Shown in pieces: positions 33,885-42,163 of a stretch of DNA of 64,000 nt (positions are counted from its first letter, which is position 1; each line of letters begins with the position of its first letter). The translations under genes and the position numbers were made by a program. The notes beneath the pieces are model-generated. The model saw nothing but the letters and a program-made list of their open reading frames with translations. It was not told the origin of the DNA and searched no databases. Source of the stretch: Streptomyces sp. NBC_00390 (GTDB taxonomy: Bacteria; Actinomycetota; Actinomycetes; Streptomycetales; Streptomycetaceae); contig NZ_CP107945.1 in the NCBI RefSeq assembly GCF_036057275.1, positions 2,232,001-2,296,000 of the forward strand, written 5' to 3'.

Positions 33885-33916
33885 ACGTGCCCGGGGCCCA
33901 CAGGCGCCGGGCACGT
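33885..33916 (+). terminator. Terminator after the 78-aa gene
   Basis: 10-bp stem ACGTGCCCGG / CCGGGCACGT with a 12-nt loop, 20 bp beyond the stop codon. Confidence 0.65.
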
Positions 33917-33948
33917 TGTCGTGTCCCGAGGGTGCGCACAGCGCAGGA

Positions 33949-34150
33949 TCAGGTGCTCAGCCACACCGCCGTGTCCTGGGTGAGCCGTCCCTCCGCGTCG
34001 AGCGTGCCGCTGGTCAGCAGGCCCCCCGCTGTGGGGCGGGAGTTCAAGCGGGCTCCCACCGAGGTTGACCACGCAGGCCAGGCCGTCCGTGCGGGTGAAG
34101 GCGAGGACCGAGGGCGGGGTGTCCTGACAGGGGCCGTCGCCGAAGCAGGG
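33949..34150 (-). pseudogene. 3' remnant of an alpha-glucosidase (GH13) gene
   Basis: On the minus strand a fragment reads VLAFTRTDGLACVVNLGGSP, followed in another frame by GLLTSGTLDAEGRLTQDTAV and the normal-looking end WLST and stop. Together this is the C-terminal all-beta domain of a GH13 alpha-glucosidase. The two halves are out of frame by one base at a CCCCCC/GGGGGG run near 34022-34027, and no catalytic domain precedes them, since the LysR gene starts abruptly. It is a truncated, frameshifted relic about 65 codons long. Confidence 0.75.
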
Positions 34151-34221
34151 GGGCCGGGTCGGTACACCTGGTGCGAATGGCGCAAGCCAAGCAAACGGCC
34201 TGCGCCAGGCCGCGCGTCCGG

Positions 34222-35163
34222 CTACTGATCTTTGCCGGGCATCAGAGTTGCCTCTCCGGCGCACAGCGATGGCGTCTTCGCACAGCTGTCGGCGACCGCA
34301 TCGGCGAAAGTCCGGGCAAGTGGGGAGAGCGCGTCCCAGCGGCGTACGGCCCAGCCGACGGACAGTGGCGGCAGCGCGGGAATGGGGATGAGGCGAAGCG
34401 GGCCGCCGTCGCCGGGCTTCGGTGGACGCGGTACGGCGGGCACGACGGCGTGCCCCAGACCGAGTTCGGCAAGCAGCAGGGCCGTGTCCCAGTCGGCGAC
34501 ACTCGTGTCCGAACCGGCTCGGACGCCCATTCCGGCGAAGACGGCGTCCAGATGGGCGCCGGAGGTCGAATTCGGCGGCAGCCGGACGAGGCGGATGTCC
34601 ATGAGGTCGGAGACGTCGATGCGCACTCGGGTCGCGAGCGGATCGTCGGACCGCACGGCGAGTACCCAGGACAGGCTGACAACGGGTCGCTGCTCGATGC
34701 CACGCACCGGGCCGCCGATGGTGATCCAGGCCAGGTCGAGGTGGCTGGCCAGGAGGGCGTCGAAGCAGCTGCGGCTGGAGGTCTCGGTCTGGAACTCCAG
34801 GCTCACCTTCGGGAAGCGCCGACGGAAGGAGACGATCGCTTCGGCCATGAAATGCCGGACGGTCGTTCCGCCCGTCGCGATCCGCACGGAGCCGCTTTCT
34901 CCGTTCACAAGGTCGCCGAGGCGGCGCAGCGCAAGATCGAGCCCGCCGATCCCCTCGGCGGCGGCGTCGCGCAGGATCCGCCCGGCCGCTGTCGGCACGA
35001 CCCCGCGCGGCTGACGCTCCAGCAGGCTCACACCGGTCTCCCGCTCCAGGCGCTTGACGTGCTGACTCACCGCCGACTGCGTACAGGACAGATCCCGGGC
35101 CACAGCACTGAGGCTTCCCGCCCGGCACACGGCCACGAACACACGCAGGTCATCCAGAGTCAC
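34222..35163 (-). CDS. LysR family transcriptional regulator
   Basis: A 313-residue LysR regulator. The N-terminal winged HTH is VTLDDLRVFVAVCRAGSLSA followed by SCTQSAVSQHVKRLERETGV (1-50). The effector-binding domain (about 90-300) includes SVRIATGGTTVRHFM and LVRLPPN. Its GTG start (35163) faces the GTG start of the DUF6817 gene at 35344 with 180 bp between, the usual layout for a LysR protein controlling its divergent neighbour. The target promoter should contain a T-N11-A box in 35164-35343; I did not fix one. It lies next to an alpha-glucosidase relic, so the region has been rearranged. Confidence 0.9.
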   Translation of the reverse strand: MTLDDLRVFVAVCRAGSLSAVARDLSCTQSAVSQHVKRLERETGVSLLERQPRGVVPTAAGRILRDAAAEGIGGLDLALRRLGDLVNGESGSVRIATGGTTVRHFMAEAIVSFRRRFPKVSLEFQTETSSRSCFDALLASHLDLAWITIGGPVRGIEQRPVVSLSWVLAVRSDDPLATRVRIDVSDLMDIRLVRLPPNSTSGAHLDAVFAGMGVRAGSDTSVADWDTALLLAELGLGHAVVPAVPRPPKPGDGGPLRLIPIPALPPLSVGWAVRRWDALSPLARTFADAVADSCAKTPSLCAGEATLMPGKDQ

Positions 35164-35343
35164 GGCACCCAAGCTATACCTAAGACCAGGAGAGCAATCT
35201 CCAGGATTGACTGGGGGGCTGAGGGGCCAGAAGATCGTTGCAGGGCCCAGGCGGCAACCCGTCCGGTGCCTTCGCGTGGATCCGGACCGGCGAAGGCGCC
35301 GTACGGGTGCCGACCGACCCGGCACCGAAAGGACACGGACACT

Positions 35344-35970
35344 GTGCCTGCTCCCCCTGCTGCCGCGGCTGACCGAGCCGTCGCGCTCATGCACCGGTCC
35401 GGCGCCGAAAGCATCGCCCATCCCGGCGGTACTCTCCTTGCCCACCTCCGGCGCGTACAGGCCCGGCTCGCCGCGTGGCGAGCCCGCCCCGCCCTCCAGC
35501 TCGCCGGTCTGTGCCACGCCTTCTACGGCACCGACGGCTTCCCGACAGGCCTGCTGCCACCGGACCGCCGCGCTGACCTTTCGGCGGTGATCGGCGCGGA
35601 GGCCGAGGCCATCGTGTATCTGTACGCCTCATGCGACCGGAAGGCCACCTACCCGTCTCTCAGCCAGGCCGACGCCGCCTTCCACGACCGGTTCACCGGA
35701 CGCTCCCACATTCCGGGACCCCAGTTGCGTCGGGACTTCGTCGAACTGTCGGCTGCCAACGAACTCGACCTCGCCCACGGCGACCCCGCTTTCCGTGACG
35801 AGTGGGGCGCTGAGCTGCTTGGCCTGTTCACCCGACTCCAGGACTTGCTGAGCGCTGAAGCCTGGCTCGACTGCCGTACGGTGCTTGCCGCACCTGCGCA
35901 CCGGCCTCACCATGAACGAACGCGACGCACCGGTTCCAACCCGTCAGTGTGGACGACCGACCAGCACTGA
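35344..35970 (+). CDS. DUF6817-like protein
   Basis: A 208-residue soluble protein. The conserved core reads HPGGTLLAHLRRVQARLAAW, then LAGLCHAFYGTDGFP, then GAEAEAIVYLYASCDRKATYP. The two spaced histidines (AHPGG, LCHAFYG) and helical layout look HD-domain-like, but the metal-binding HD doublet is not there. The assignment to DUF6817 is from memory. Function unknown. GTG 35344 has AAAGGA 10 nt upstream. It is divergent from the LysR gene, which probably regulates it. Confidence 0.65.
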   Translation: MPAPPAAAADRAVALMHRSGAESIAHPGGTLLAHLRRVQARLAAWRARPALQLAGLCHAFYGTDGFPTGLLPPDRRADLSAVIGAEAEAIVYLYASCDRKATYPSLSQADAAFHDRFTGRSHIPGPQLRRDFVELSAANELDLAHGDPAFRDEWGAELLGLFTRLQDLLSAEAWLDCRTVLAAPAHRPHHERTRRTGSNPSVWTTDQH

Positions 35971-36122
35971 CACAGGGCGGACCATCGGCCACTGCCGCGG
36001 TCCCCATTCGGACGTCTACTGGCACGGCACCGCCGGTCGGCCCTCTGTCGTTCCGCCTGGAGGGCCGACGTCCGGCACACACGAAATTTCGGTAAGGGCC
36101 ACTGCCCCCCTTAACGTTAGGC

Positions 36123-37853
36123 ATGAGCCGCGTACCGACCGCCCCCGCCCGGCGACGGCGCTTCGGCTGGCCGCAGCGGGTGTTCTCCCAGGTCCTGCTG
36201 ATGCAGCTGGCCATCGCCACCGGAGTCACCGCGCTGGCCACCGGACTGTTCCTCGCGCCGCTCAGCGCCCAGCTCGACGACCAGGCCATGCGGCGCGCAC
36301 TTGCGATCGCCGAGACCACCGCGTCACCGGAGCTCGCCGCGGACCTGACCGCCACCCGGCCGACCGCCACCGGTCCCGTGCAGGCCGAGGCCGAACGGAT
36401 CCGGCAGGCCACAGGCGCCGAGTACATCGTCGTGATGGACCACAACGGAGTGCGGTGGTCCCACACCTCCCCCGGCGAGATCGGACGGATCGTGTCCACG
36501 GACCCCAGCGATGCGCTGGCGGGCCGGGAGGTGATGGAGATCGACAGCGGCACTCTCGGCCGCTCGGCCCGCGGCAAGGCGCCGCTGCGCGACGCCGACG
36601 GCCACATCGTGGGTGCGGTGTCGGTGGGCATCGAGTACGACAGCGTGCGCGCCCGGCTCCTGGCGGCGATTCCAGGCCTGCTCGCCTACGCGGGCGGGGC
36701 GCTGGCCATCGGGGCACTGGCCGCTTATCTGATCTCCCGCAGGCTGCAGCGGCAGACCCACGACCTCGCCTTCTCCGACATCGCGGCGCTGCTCGCCGAG
36801 CGCGAGGCAATGCTGCACGGCATACGGGAGGGCGTCGTGGCCCTCGATGCTTCCGGGCGGATCCGGCTGCTGAACGACGAAGCACAGCGGCTGCTGGGCC
36901 TCGGCACGGATGTCACCGGGCGACCGCTGGACGAAGTCCTGGGCGAGGGACGCACGACCGATGTGCTGGCCGGCCGGGTGAGCGGCACGGACCTGCTGAC
37001 CGTACGTGGCAGCCGGGTGCTGATCGCCAACCGGATGCCGACGGACGACGGCGGTGCCGTGGCCACGCTGCGCGACCGCACCGAGCTGGAGCAGCTCGGC
37101 CGGGAGCTGGACTCGACGCGGGGCCTGATCGACGCCCTGCGCGCGCAGGATCATGAGCACGCCAACCGGATGCACATCCTGCTCGGGCTGCTGGAGCTGG
37201 AGATGCACGAGGAGGCGGTGGAGTTCGTGACCGAGGTGGTCGGGGTGCACCGCGCCACCGCGGAGCAGATCACGGAGAAGATCCATGACCCGTTGCCGGC
37301 CGCGCTGCTGGTGGGGAAGGCGACGGTGGCGGCGGAGCGCGGTGTCTCGCTGCGCATCTCGCCCGTGACGCTGCTGCCCGACCGGCTGGTGGATCCGCGC
37401 GGGCTGGTCACAGTGGTCGGCAACCTCGTGGACAACGCGCTGGACGCTGCCGCGGGCTCCGAGGATCCGCGGATCGAGGTGGAGCTGCGCGCCGAGGGAC
37501 GCACGGTGGTGCTGCGCATCACGGACAGCGGGCCGGGCGTCCCGGACGGGCACCGTGAGCTGATCTTCACCGAGGGATGGTCCACCAAGGAACTGCCGGC
37601 CCATGGCAAGCGGGGGCTGGGCCTGGCCCTGGTGCGCCGGTTCGCGCAGCGCCAGGGCGGCAGCGCGCAGGTACGCGAGGCCGCGGCGGGAGGCGCCGAA
37701 TTCACCGTCGTACTCCCCGAAGCGCTGACCGAGCCGGAGCCGGCGCCGGCGGCAGCGGAACACGGAGCGACGGACGCATCCCCGGGCGGGGTGGCCGCAC
37801 CCGCGGGCCGAGCAGCCGTGGAGGACGACTCCGCGGGAGAGGCTGCCCGGTGA
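36123..37853 (+). CDS. CitA/DcuS-type sensor histidine kinase
   Basis: A 576-residue kinase of the citrate/dicarboxylate-sensing family. TM1 (about 25-45) leads into an extracytoplasmic sensory domain (45-175) and TM2 (about 180-200), then a PAS domain (REGVVALDASGRIRLLNDEA). The phospho-acceptor block is QDHEHANRMH (342-351). The HATPase has VGNLVDNALDAA and DSGPGVPD, and ends KRGLGLALV. A ~45-residue Ala/Pro/Glu tail follows. GTGA overlap at 37850-37853 links it to a broken response regulator gene, so the kinase has lost its cognate partner here. It faces an acetate-type symporter gene, which fits carboxylate sensing. Confidence 0.9.
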   Translation: MSRVPTAPARRRRFGWPQRVFSQVLLMQLAIATGVTALATGLFLAPLSAQLDDQAMRRALAIAETTASPELAADLTATRPTATGPVQAEAERIRQATGAEYIVVMDHNGVRWSHTSPGEIGRIVSTDPSDALAGREVMEIDSGTLGRSARGKAPLRDADGHIVGAVSVGIEYDSVRARLLAAIPGLLAYAGGALAIGALAAYLISRRLQRQTHDLAFSDIAALLAEREAMLHGIREGVVALDASGRIRLLNDEAQRLLGLGTDVTGRPLDEVLGEGRTTDVLAGRVSGTDLLTVRGSRVLIANRMPTDDGGAVATLRDRTELEQLGRELDSTRGLIDALRAQDHEHANRMHILLGLLELEMHEEAVEFVTEVVGVHRATAEQITEKIHDPLPAALLVGKATVAAERGVSLRISPVTLLPDRLVDPRGLVTVVGNLVDNALDAAAGSEDPRIEVELRAEGRTVVLRITDSGPGVPDGHRELIFTEGWSTKELPAHGKRGLGLALVRRFAQRQGGSAQVREAAAGGAEFTVVLPEALTEPEPAPAAAEHGATDASPGGVAAPAGRAAVEDDSAGEAAR

Positions 37854-38032
37854 TCCACGTACTGGTCATGGGCGACGGCTTCCGGGTCGCGAAGATCAAC
37901 GCGGCGTATGTGTCCGAGGTACCCGGCTTCCAGGTTGTCGCGCAGGCCCACTCGGCCATCGCGGCACGCGCAGGAGTCAGCCGGCAGACGGCGCAACGCA
38001 CCTGGTCCGCCCGGACAAGGCAGTACACCTAG
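37850..38032 (+). pseudogene. CitB/DcuR-type response regulator, internally deleted
   Basis: The 60 codons start VIHVLVMGDGFRVAKINAAY VSEVPGFQVVAQAHSA, the first ~38 residues of a CitB-type receiver. They then jump straight to AARAGVSRQTAQR, a piece of its C-terminal helix-turn-helix, and end in TWSARTRQYT. About 125 residues, including the phospho-acceptor Asp, are missing, and the DD of the acidic pocket is changed (LVVDDD to LVMGDG). In the frame two bases on, THLVRPDKAVHL would continue the HTH, so a frameshift probably follows the deletion. The start GTG overlaps the kinase stop. Confidence 0.85.
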
Positions 38033-39651
38033 ACCGCGCCGGCACCTGTGAGCGCCCGTACCTCCGTCTCGGCGTGCTTGGCGGCATCCGGCGGCTCGGA
38101 CGAGATGACCGTGCCGATCCACCCGGCGAGGAAGCCCAGTGGGATCGAGACGAGTCCAGGGTTCTCCAGCGGGAAGAGATGGAAGTCCACGCCGGGGAAG
38201 AGCGCCTGGGGACTGCCGGAGACCACCGGGGACAGCACCACGAGCAGCACGGCCGGGACGAGACCTCCGTACACCGACCAGACCGCGCCACGGGTGGTGA
38301 AATTGCGCCAGAACAGCGAGAACAGCAGCACGGGCAGATTGGCGGAGGCGGCGACCGCGAAGGCCAGCCCCACCAGAAAGGCGACGTTGAGATCGCGCGC
38401 CAGCAGGCCGAGTGCGATCGCGACCGCACCGATACCCACCGCGGCCACCCTGGCCACCGCGACCTCGCTGTGCTGGGCCCGCGCGTGTCTGCCGGACGCG
38501 GCTCCGCGCGTACGTCGGCGGTGCAGCGAGGCGTACAGATCGTGGGCCACCGAGGCCGACGATGCCAGCGTGATCCCCGCGACGACTGCCAGGATCGTCG
38601 CGAACGCCACGGCGGCGACCACCGCGAACAGGACGGCTCCTCCGGACGAACCCGCTCCCCCGCCGAGGTCGAGGGCGAGCAGCGGCACGGCCGTGTTTCC
38701 CGCGGCGCTCGACTTCCGTACCTCGTCCGTACCGACCACGGCCGCGGCGCCGAAGCCGAGCACGATCGTCATGAGATAGAAGCTGCCGATGAGACCGATG
38801 GACCAGACGACCGAGCGGCGGGCGGCCCGCGCGGTCGGCACGGTGTAGAAGCGCGACAGGATGTGCGGCAGCCCTGCCGTACCGAGGACCAGCGCCAGGC
38901 CCAGGCTGATGAAGTCCAGGCGCGCGGTCCAGTCCCCGCCGTACCGGAGTCCGGGTGAGAGGAAGTCCTTGCCGTGCCCGCTGCGTTCGGCAGCGGTGGT
39001 GAGCAGTTCGTCGAAGTCGCCGTGGAATCGGATCAGCACCAGCACGGTCATCGCGACCGCGCCGGCCATCAGCAGCACGGCCTTCACGATCTGGATCCAG
39101 GTGGTGGCTCGCATCCCTCCCATCGACACGTAGATCACCATCAGAGCACCCACTCCGACGACGGTCCACGAGCGTGCGGCCTCGCTCGTCCCGCCGAGCA
39201 GCAGCGCGACCAGGCTTCCTGCCCCGACCATTTGCGCCACCAGATACAGAACGGACACGGTGACCGAAGAAGTTCCCGTGGCGATGCGGACGGGGCGTTC
39301 CCTCATCCGGGACACGATGACATCGGCCAGGGTGAACCGGCCGCAGTTGCGGACCAGTTCGGCGACGAGGAACAGGACGACGAGCCAGGCGACCAGAAAG
39401 CCGACGGAGTAGAGCATCCCGTCGTAGCCGAAGAGCGCGATGAGCCCGGAGATACCGAGGAAGGAAGCCGCGGACATGTAGTCACCCGCGATGGCGAAGC
39501 CGTTCTCCATGGGCGAGAACAGCCGCCCGCCGGCGTAGAACTCCTCCGCCGAGCCGTGCCTGTTGCGGCTCACCCAGGTGGTGATGCCGAGCGTGACCGC
39601 GACGAACGCGCTGAACAGCAGCAGCGCCAGGGCCTGGTGATCACCGTTCAA
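38029..39651 (-). CDS. Sodium:solute symporter (ActP/MctC-like, acetate or monocarboxylate)
   Basis: A 540-residue SSS-family transporter with about 13 transmembrane helices. Characteristic blocks are SRNRHGSAEEFYAGGRLFSP, ENGFAIAGDYMSAASFLG, and VYVSMGGMRATTWIQIVKA-type segments (IYVSMGG). With the DUF485 partner just upstream this is an ActP/YjcH pair, which imports acetate, pyruvate or similar acids with Na+ or H+. No ATG is available; the TTG at 39651-39649 gives overlap TTGA with the DUF485 stop and has GAGGGG 7 nt upstream, so I chose it. Its TAG stop pairs with the TAG of the opposite-strand regulator relic in a CTAG. Confidence 0.92.
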   Translation of the reverse strand: MNGDHQALALLLFSAFVAVTLGITTWVSRNRHGSAEEFYAGGRLFSPMENGFAIAGDYMSAASFLGISGLIALFGYDGMLYSVGFLVAWLVVLFLVAELVRNCGRFTLADVIVSRMRERPVRIATGTSSVTVSVLYLVAQMVGAGSLVALLLGGTSEAARSWTVVGVGALMVIYVSMGGMRATTWIQIVKAVLLMAGAVAMTVLVLIRFHGDFDELLTTAAERSGHGKDFLSPGLRYGGDWTARLDFISLGLALVLGTAGLPHILSRFYTVPTARAARRSVVWSIGLIGSFYLMTIVLGFGAAAVVGTDEVRKSSAAGNTAVPLLALDLGGGAGSSGGAVLFAVVAAVAFATILAVVAGITLASSASVAHDLYASLHRRRTRGAASGRHARAQHSEVAVARVAAVGIGAVAIALGLLARDLNVAFLVGLAFAVAASANLPVLLFSLFWRNFTTRGAVWSVYGGLVPAVLLVVLSPVVSGSPQALFPGVDFHLFPLENPGLVSIPLGFLAGWIGTVISSEPPDAAKHAETEVRALTGAGAV

Positions 39652-40130
39652 CGCTCGGCCCCTCGCGTCATCTCCTGGGTGTCCCAGCGCAGTTCGAGGG
39701 CGGCTCGATCCCGCCGCAGCCGGGCATGGCGGGCGTAGGCCCAGGTCAGCAGGAAGGTGGTGAGGAATTGAGCGAGCCCGGCGACCATCGCCACATTCAC
39801 CGCTCCGGCTACCGGTCTCGCCATCAGGTCCGGCGCGGTGGTGGCGGCCACGACATACGCCAAGTACCAAGCGAGGAAGCCGATGGCGCCCGGAACGACG
39901 AAGCGCCGGTAGCGGCTGCGTACCTCCTGGAACGCGGCGCTGCGCTGCACCTCCAGATAGATGTCGGCCGCGCTGCGGCCGGTGCCGGTGCCGCCTGCGG
40001 CCGCGGCGTCCGGTGGTACGGACGCGGGAGTTCCTGTGCCGTCCACATCGCCCCAACCGGAGGCCAGTGCGTCGTACCAAGGGTCCTCGAGCCGCACAGC
40101 TGCGGCATCCCGCCCGTCCTGCTTCTCCAC
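39648..40130 (-). CDS. DUF485 membrane protein, partner of the symporter
   Basis: A 160-residue protein. A ~60-residue polar N-terminus (LEDPWYDALASGWGD) precedes the DUF485 core: FQEVRSRYRRFVVPGAIGFL, LAYVVAATTAPDLM and a second hydrophobic helix FLTTFLLTWAYARHA. Small DUF485 proteins (YjcH) are encoded with ActP-type symporters in most bacteria and may be a structural subunit. The start ATG is at 40130. It overlaps the symporter start by 4 bp, so the two are translationally coupled. Confidence 0.9.
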   Translation of the reverse strand: MEKQDGRDAAAVRLEDPWYDALASGWGDVDGTGTPASVPPDAAAAGGTGTGRSAADIYLEVQRSAAFQEVRSRYRRFVVPGAIGFLAWYLAYVVAATTAPDLMARPVAGAVNVAMVAGLAQFLTTFLLTWAYARHARLRRDRAALELRWDTQEMTRGAER

Positions 40131-40228
40131 CGCTCAACTCTCCTTGCCAACGAACCGTTTCGGCCGCTTGCCCAAGGATGGACAGATGGGGAAGATCCCG
40201 GACTCTTCTCTCCGTGCTCTTCACCCCA

Positions 40229-40903
40229 TCAGGTGATGCGGTTCCGGGGCGGCTGCGCGAGGCCCTCGCGGTAGGCGTAGCGCACTGCCTGGGCCCTGTC
40301 GTGGAGTCCGGCCTTGGCGAACAGGTTGTTGATGTGGGTCTTCACGGTGGCGGTCGAGATCTGCAGACTGCGGGCGATGTCGGCGTTGCTGAGGCCCTCC
40401 GCGATCAGGGTGAGCACCTCGCCCTCACGGGCGGTCAGGCCGTCGGGCAGCCGCGGCGCGGCCGGCTCGGTCGGTGCCGTGACCTGCTCGAGCAGTCTTT
40501 GCTGCACCACCGGGGAAAGCCCGGCCCGTCCGGCGACGACATCGCGGATGGCCCGCGAGATCTCGTCGCCGTCGGCGTCCTTGGTGAGATAGCCGCGTGC
40601 GCCCGCACGCAGCGCCGGGAAGAGGGAGTCGTCGTCCGCGTACGTGGTGAGCACCACCACCTGGGTCGCAGGATGCTCACGGCGGATACGGCGGGTGGCC
40701 TCGACCCCGTCGCAGCGGGGCATCCGCAGGTCCATCAGGACGACATCGGGATCGAGTTCGGCGACCAGGGCGAACGCTTCCTCACCGTCCCTGGCCGAGC
40801 CCACGACCTGGATACCGGGCAGCAGCCCCAGCAGCATCACGATGCCCTCGCGCACCACCGCCTGATCATCGGCGACGATCACTCGGGCGATCTGCCCGGT
40901 CAT
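40229..40903 (-). CDS. NarL/LuxR-type response regulator
   Basis: A 224-residue response regulator with a complete receiver: ADDQ (11-14), phospho-acceptor in VVLMDLRMPR, and LTTYADDD and YLTKDADGDE. A C-terminal LuxR-type HTH follows (LTAREGEVLTLIAEGLSN and ISTATVKTHINNLFAKAGLHDRAQ). It overlaps the 3' end of the kinase gene by 4 bp (ATGA). The pair resembles LiaSR/DesKR-type systems that respond to envelope or membrane stress. No target is evident; the next genes downstream on this strand are the symporter pair, 98 bp away, which they might control. Confidence 0.93.
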   Translation of the reverse strand: MTGQIARVIVADDQAVVREGIVMLLGLLPGIQVVGSARDGEEAFALVAELDPDVVLMDLRMPRCDGVEATRRIRREHPATQVVVLTTYADDDSLFPALRAGARGYLTKDADGDEISRAIRDVVAGRAGLSPVVQQRLLEQVTAPTEPAAPRLPDGLTAREGEVLTLIAEGLSNADIARSLQISTATVKTHINNLFAKAGLHDRAQAVRYAYREGLAQPPRNRIT

Positions 40904-42060
40904 GCCGGCACTCGCAGCCGCACCACGAAGCCCTCTCCGTCCGGTCCTGCCTCCAGCGAGCCGCCGAGCAGCTCTGCTCGCTCCCGCATCCCCAGAAGAC
41001 CGTACCCGCTGCCTGATGCCGTGAGATCACCCTGCTCCGCACCGGCGCCCGAGTCGCGTATGTCCAGGGCGATTTCCCCCTCCCGATAAGCGAGCAGCAT
41101 CCGTACGACCGCTCCGGGCGCGTGCTTGCGCACATTCGTGAGTGCCTCCTGCGCCACTCGTCGCACGGCCTGCGAGGCCTCGGCGCTCAACGGCCGCCGT
41201 TCCCCCGTCACTTCTGCCACGACTCCATCGGCGGCGGCCAGCTCCGACAGATAGTCCTCGACGGGCGCCAACTCGCCGCGCAGCGCGGAGAGCGCCTGCC
41301 GGGTCTCTGCGAGCCCTTCCCGGGCCATGGCGCGCGCCGCCACCACGCGCTCCAGGATCTGGTTCCGGAATGTGCTTTCCGGTTCCTGTTCGATCCGGAG
41401 CCTGGCCGCCTCCAGGTGCACCAGCTGGGCAGAGAGGCTGTGTGCCAGCACATCGTGGATCTCGCGGGCGATCCGGGCCCTTTCGGCGAGGGCCGCGGAG
41501 GTGGCCTCGGCTTCGCGCGCGGCCCGTTCCTGAGCGAGGAGCCGGAAGCCGGTGCCCCTGGCGGCGGCGTCCAGGCGCAACGAATAGCCGGCCAGCAGTA
41601 CGGCCGCCGTGGTGAGCAACGGCCCGAGCTCCGTGTCGTCGGTCAGCACGAACCCCGGGACCAGCACGGCGACGGTGCCGACCGCGGCGCCGAGCGGAAG
41701 CCGCTCCATCGCCATGACGCCGGTGCAGACCCACAGCACGGTCGCCGGAACGGCCGCCCCGCCCTCGTACGCGGCCGCGCCGATGGCAGCGATGGCCGCG
41801 AGCATCCCGATCGAGGGCAGCAGCCGGTTGTCGAGGGTGGTGGCGCGGTAGCCGAGGACCGCTGCGGCGCAGCCGAGGAAGCCCAGCAGCGGAAGCACAG
41901 CCCGCGGACCGTCGAAGGCCTCTGATGCGTAGGCGCTGTAGCCCGCCCAGCTCGACAGCGAGACCATCAGGACGCCGTCGAGCACCGTCCGGGCACGGGG
42001 GATGCCGACGCGCGTGAGCGACTCCCGCATCGGCCACCCGGCCCACCTGTCACGAGCCAC
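40900..42060 (-). CDS. Sensor histidine kinase (HisKA_3/LiaS-type)
   Basis: A 386-residue kinase with an N-terminal membrane domain of about five or six helices (residues 28-170) and no large extracytoplasmic sensor, so the signal is probably sensed in or at the membrane. The H-box is ARIAREIHDVLAHSLSAQLV of the HisKA_3 type. The ATP-binding domain is degenerate in length but has the DxGxG (DSGAGAEQGD) and GLLGMRERAELLGG motifs. The GTG start (42060) is followed by ARDRWAGWPMRESL. It forms a two-gene operon with the NarL-type regulator. Confidence 0.92.
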   Translation of the reverse strand: MARDRWAGWPMRESLTRVGIPRARTVLDGVLMVSLSSWAGYSAYASEAFDGPRAVLPLLGFLGCAAAVLGYRATTLDNRLLPSIGMLAAIAAIGAAAYEGGAAVPATVLWVCTGVMAMERLPLGAAVGTVAVLVPGFVLTDDTELGPLLTTAAVLLAGYSLRLDAAARGTGFRLLAQERAAREAEATSAALAERARIAREIHDVLAHSLSAQLVHLEAARLRIEQEPESTFRNQILERVVAARAMAREGLAETRQALSALRGELAPVEDYLSELAAADGVVAEVTGERRPLSAEASQAVRRVAQEALTNVRKHAPGAVVRMLLAYREGEIALDIRDSGAGAEQGDLTASGSGYGLLGMRERAELLGGSLEAGPDGEGFVVRLRVPA

Positions 42061-42119
42061 TGCGGCCCCCCTCCGTCGGCTTCGATGCTACGGAGCGGGC
42101 GCCGTGGGCGGATCGGCGC

Positions 42120-42146
42120 AGGGGTGGAGTTCGCGACTCCACCCCT
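42120..42146 (-). terminator. Terminator after parE
   Basis: A perfect 11-bp stem AGGGGTGGAGT / ACTCCACCCCT with a 5-nt loop TCGCG, 17 bp from the parE stop codon. Confidence 0.8.
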
Positions 42147-42163
42147 GGGTGGGCAGGGCCCGG

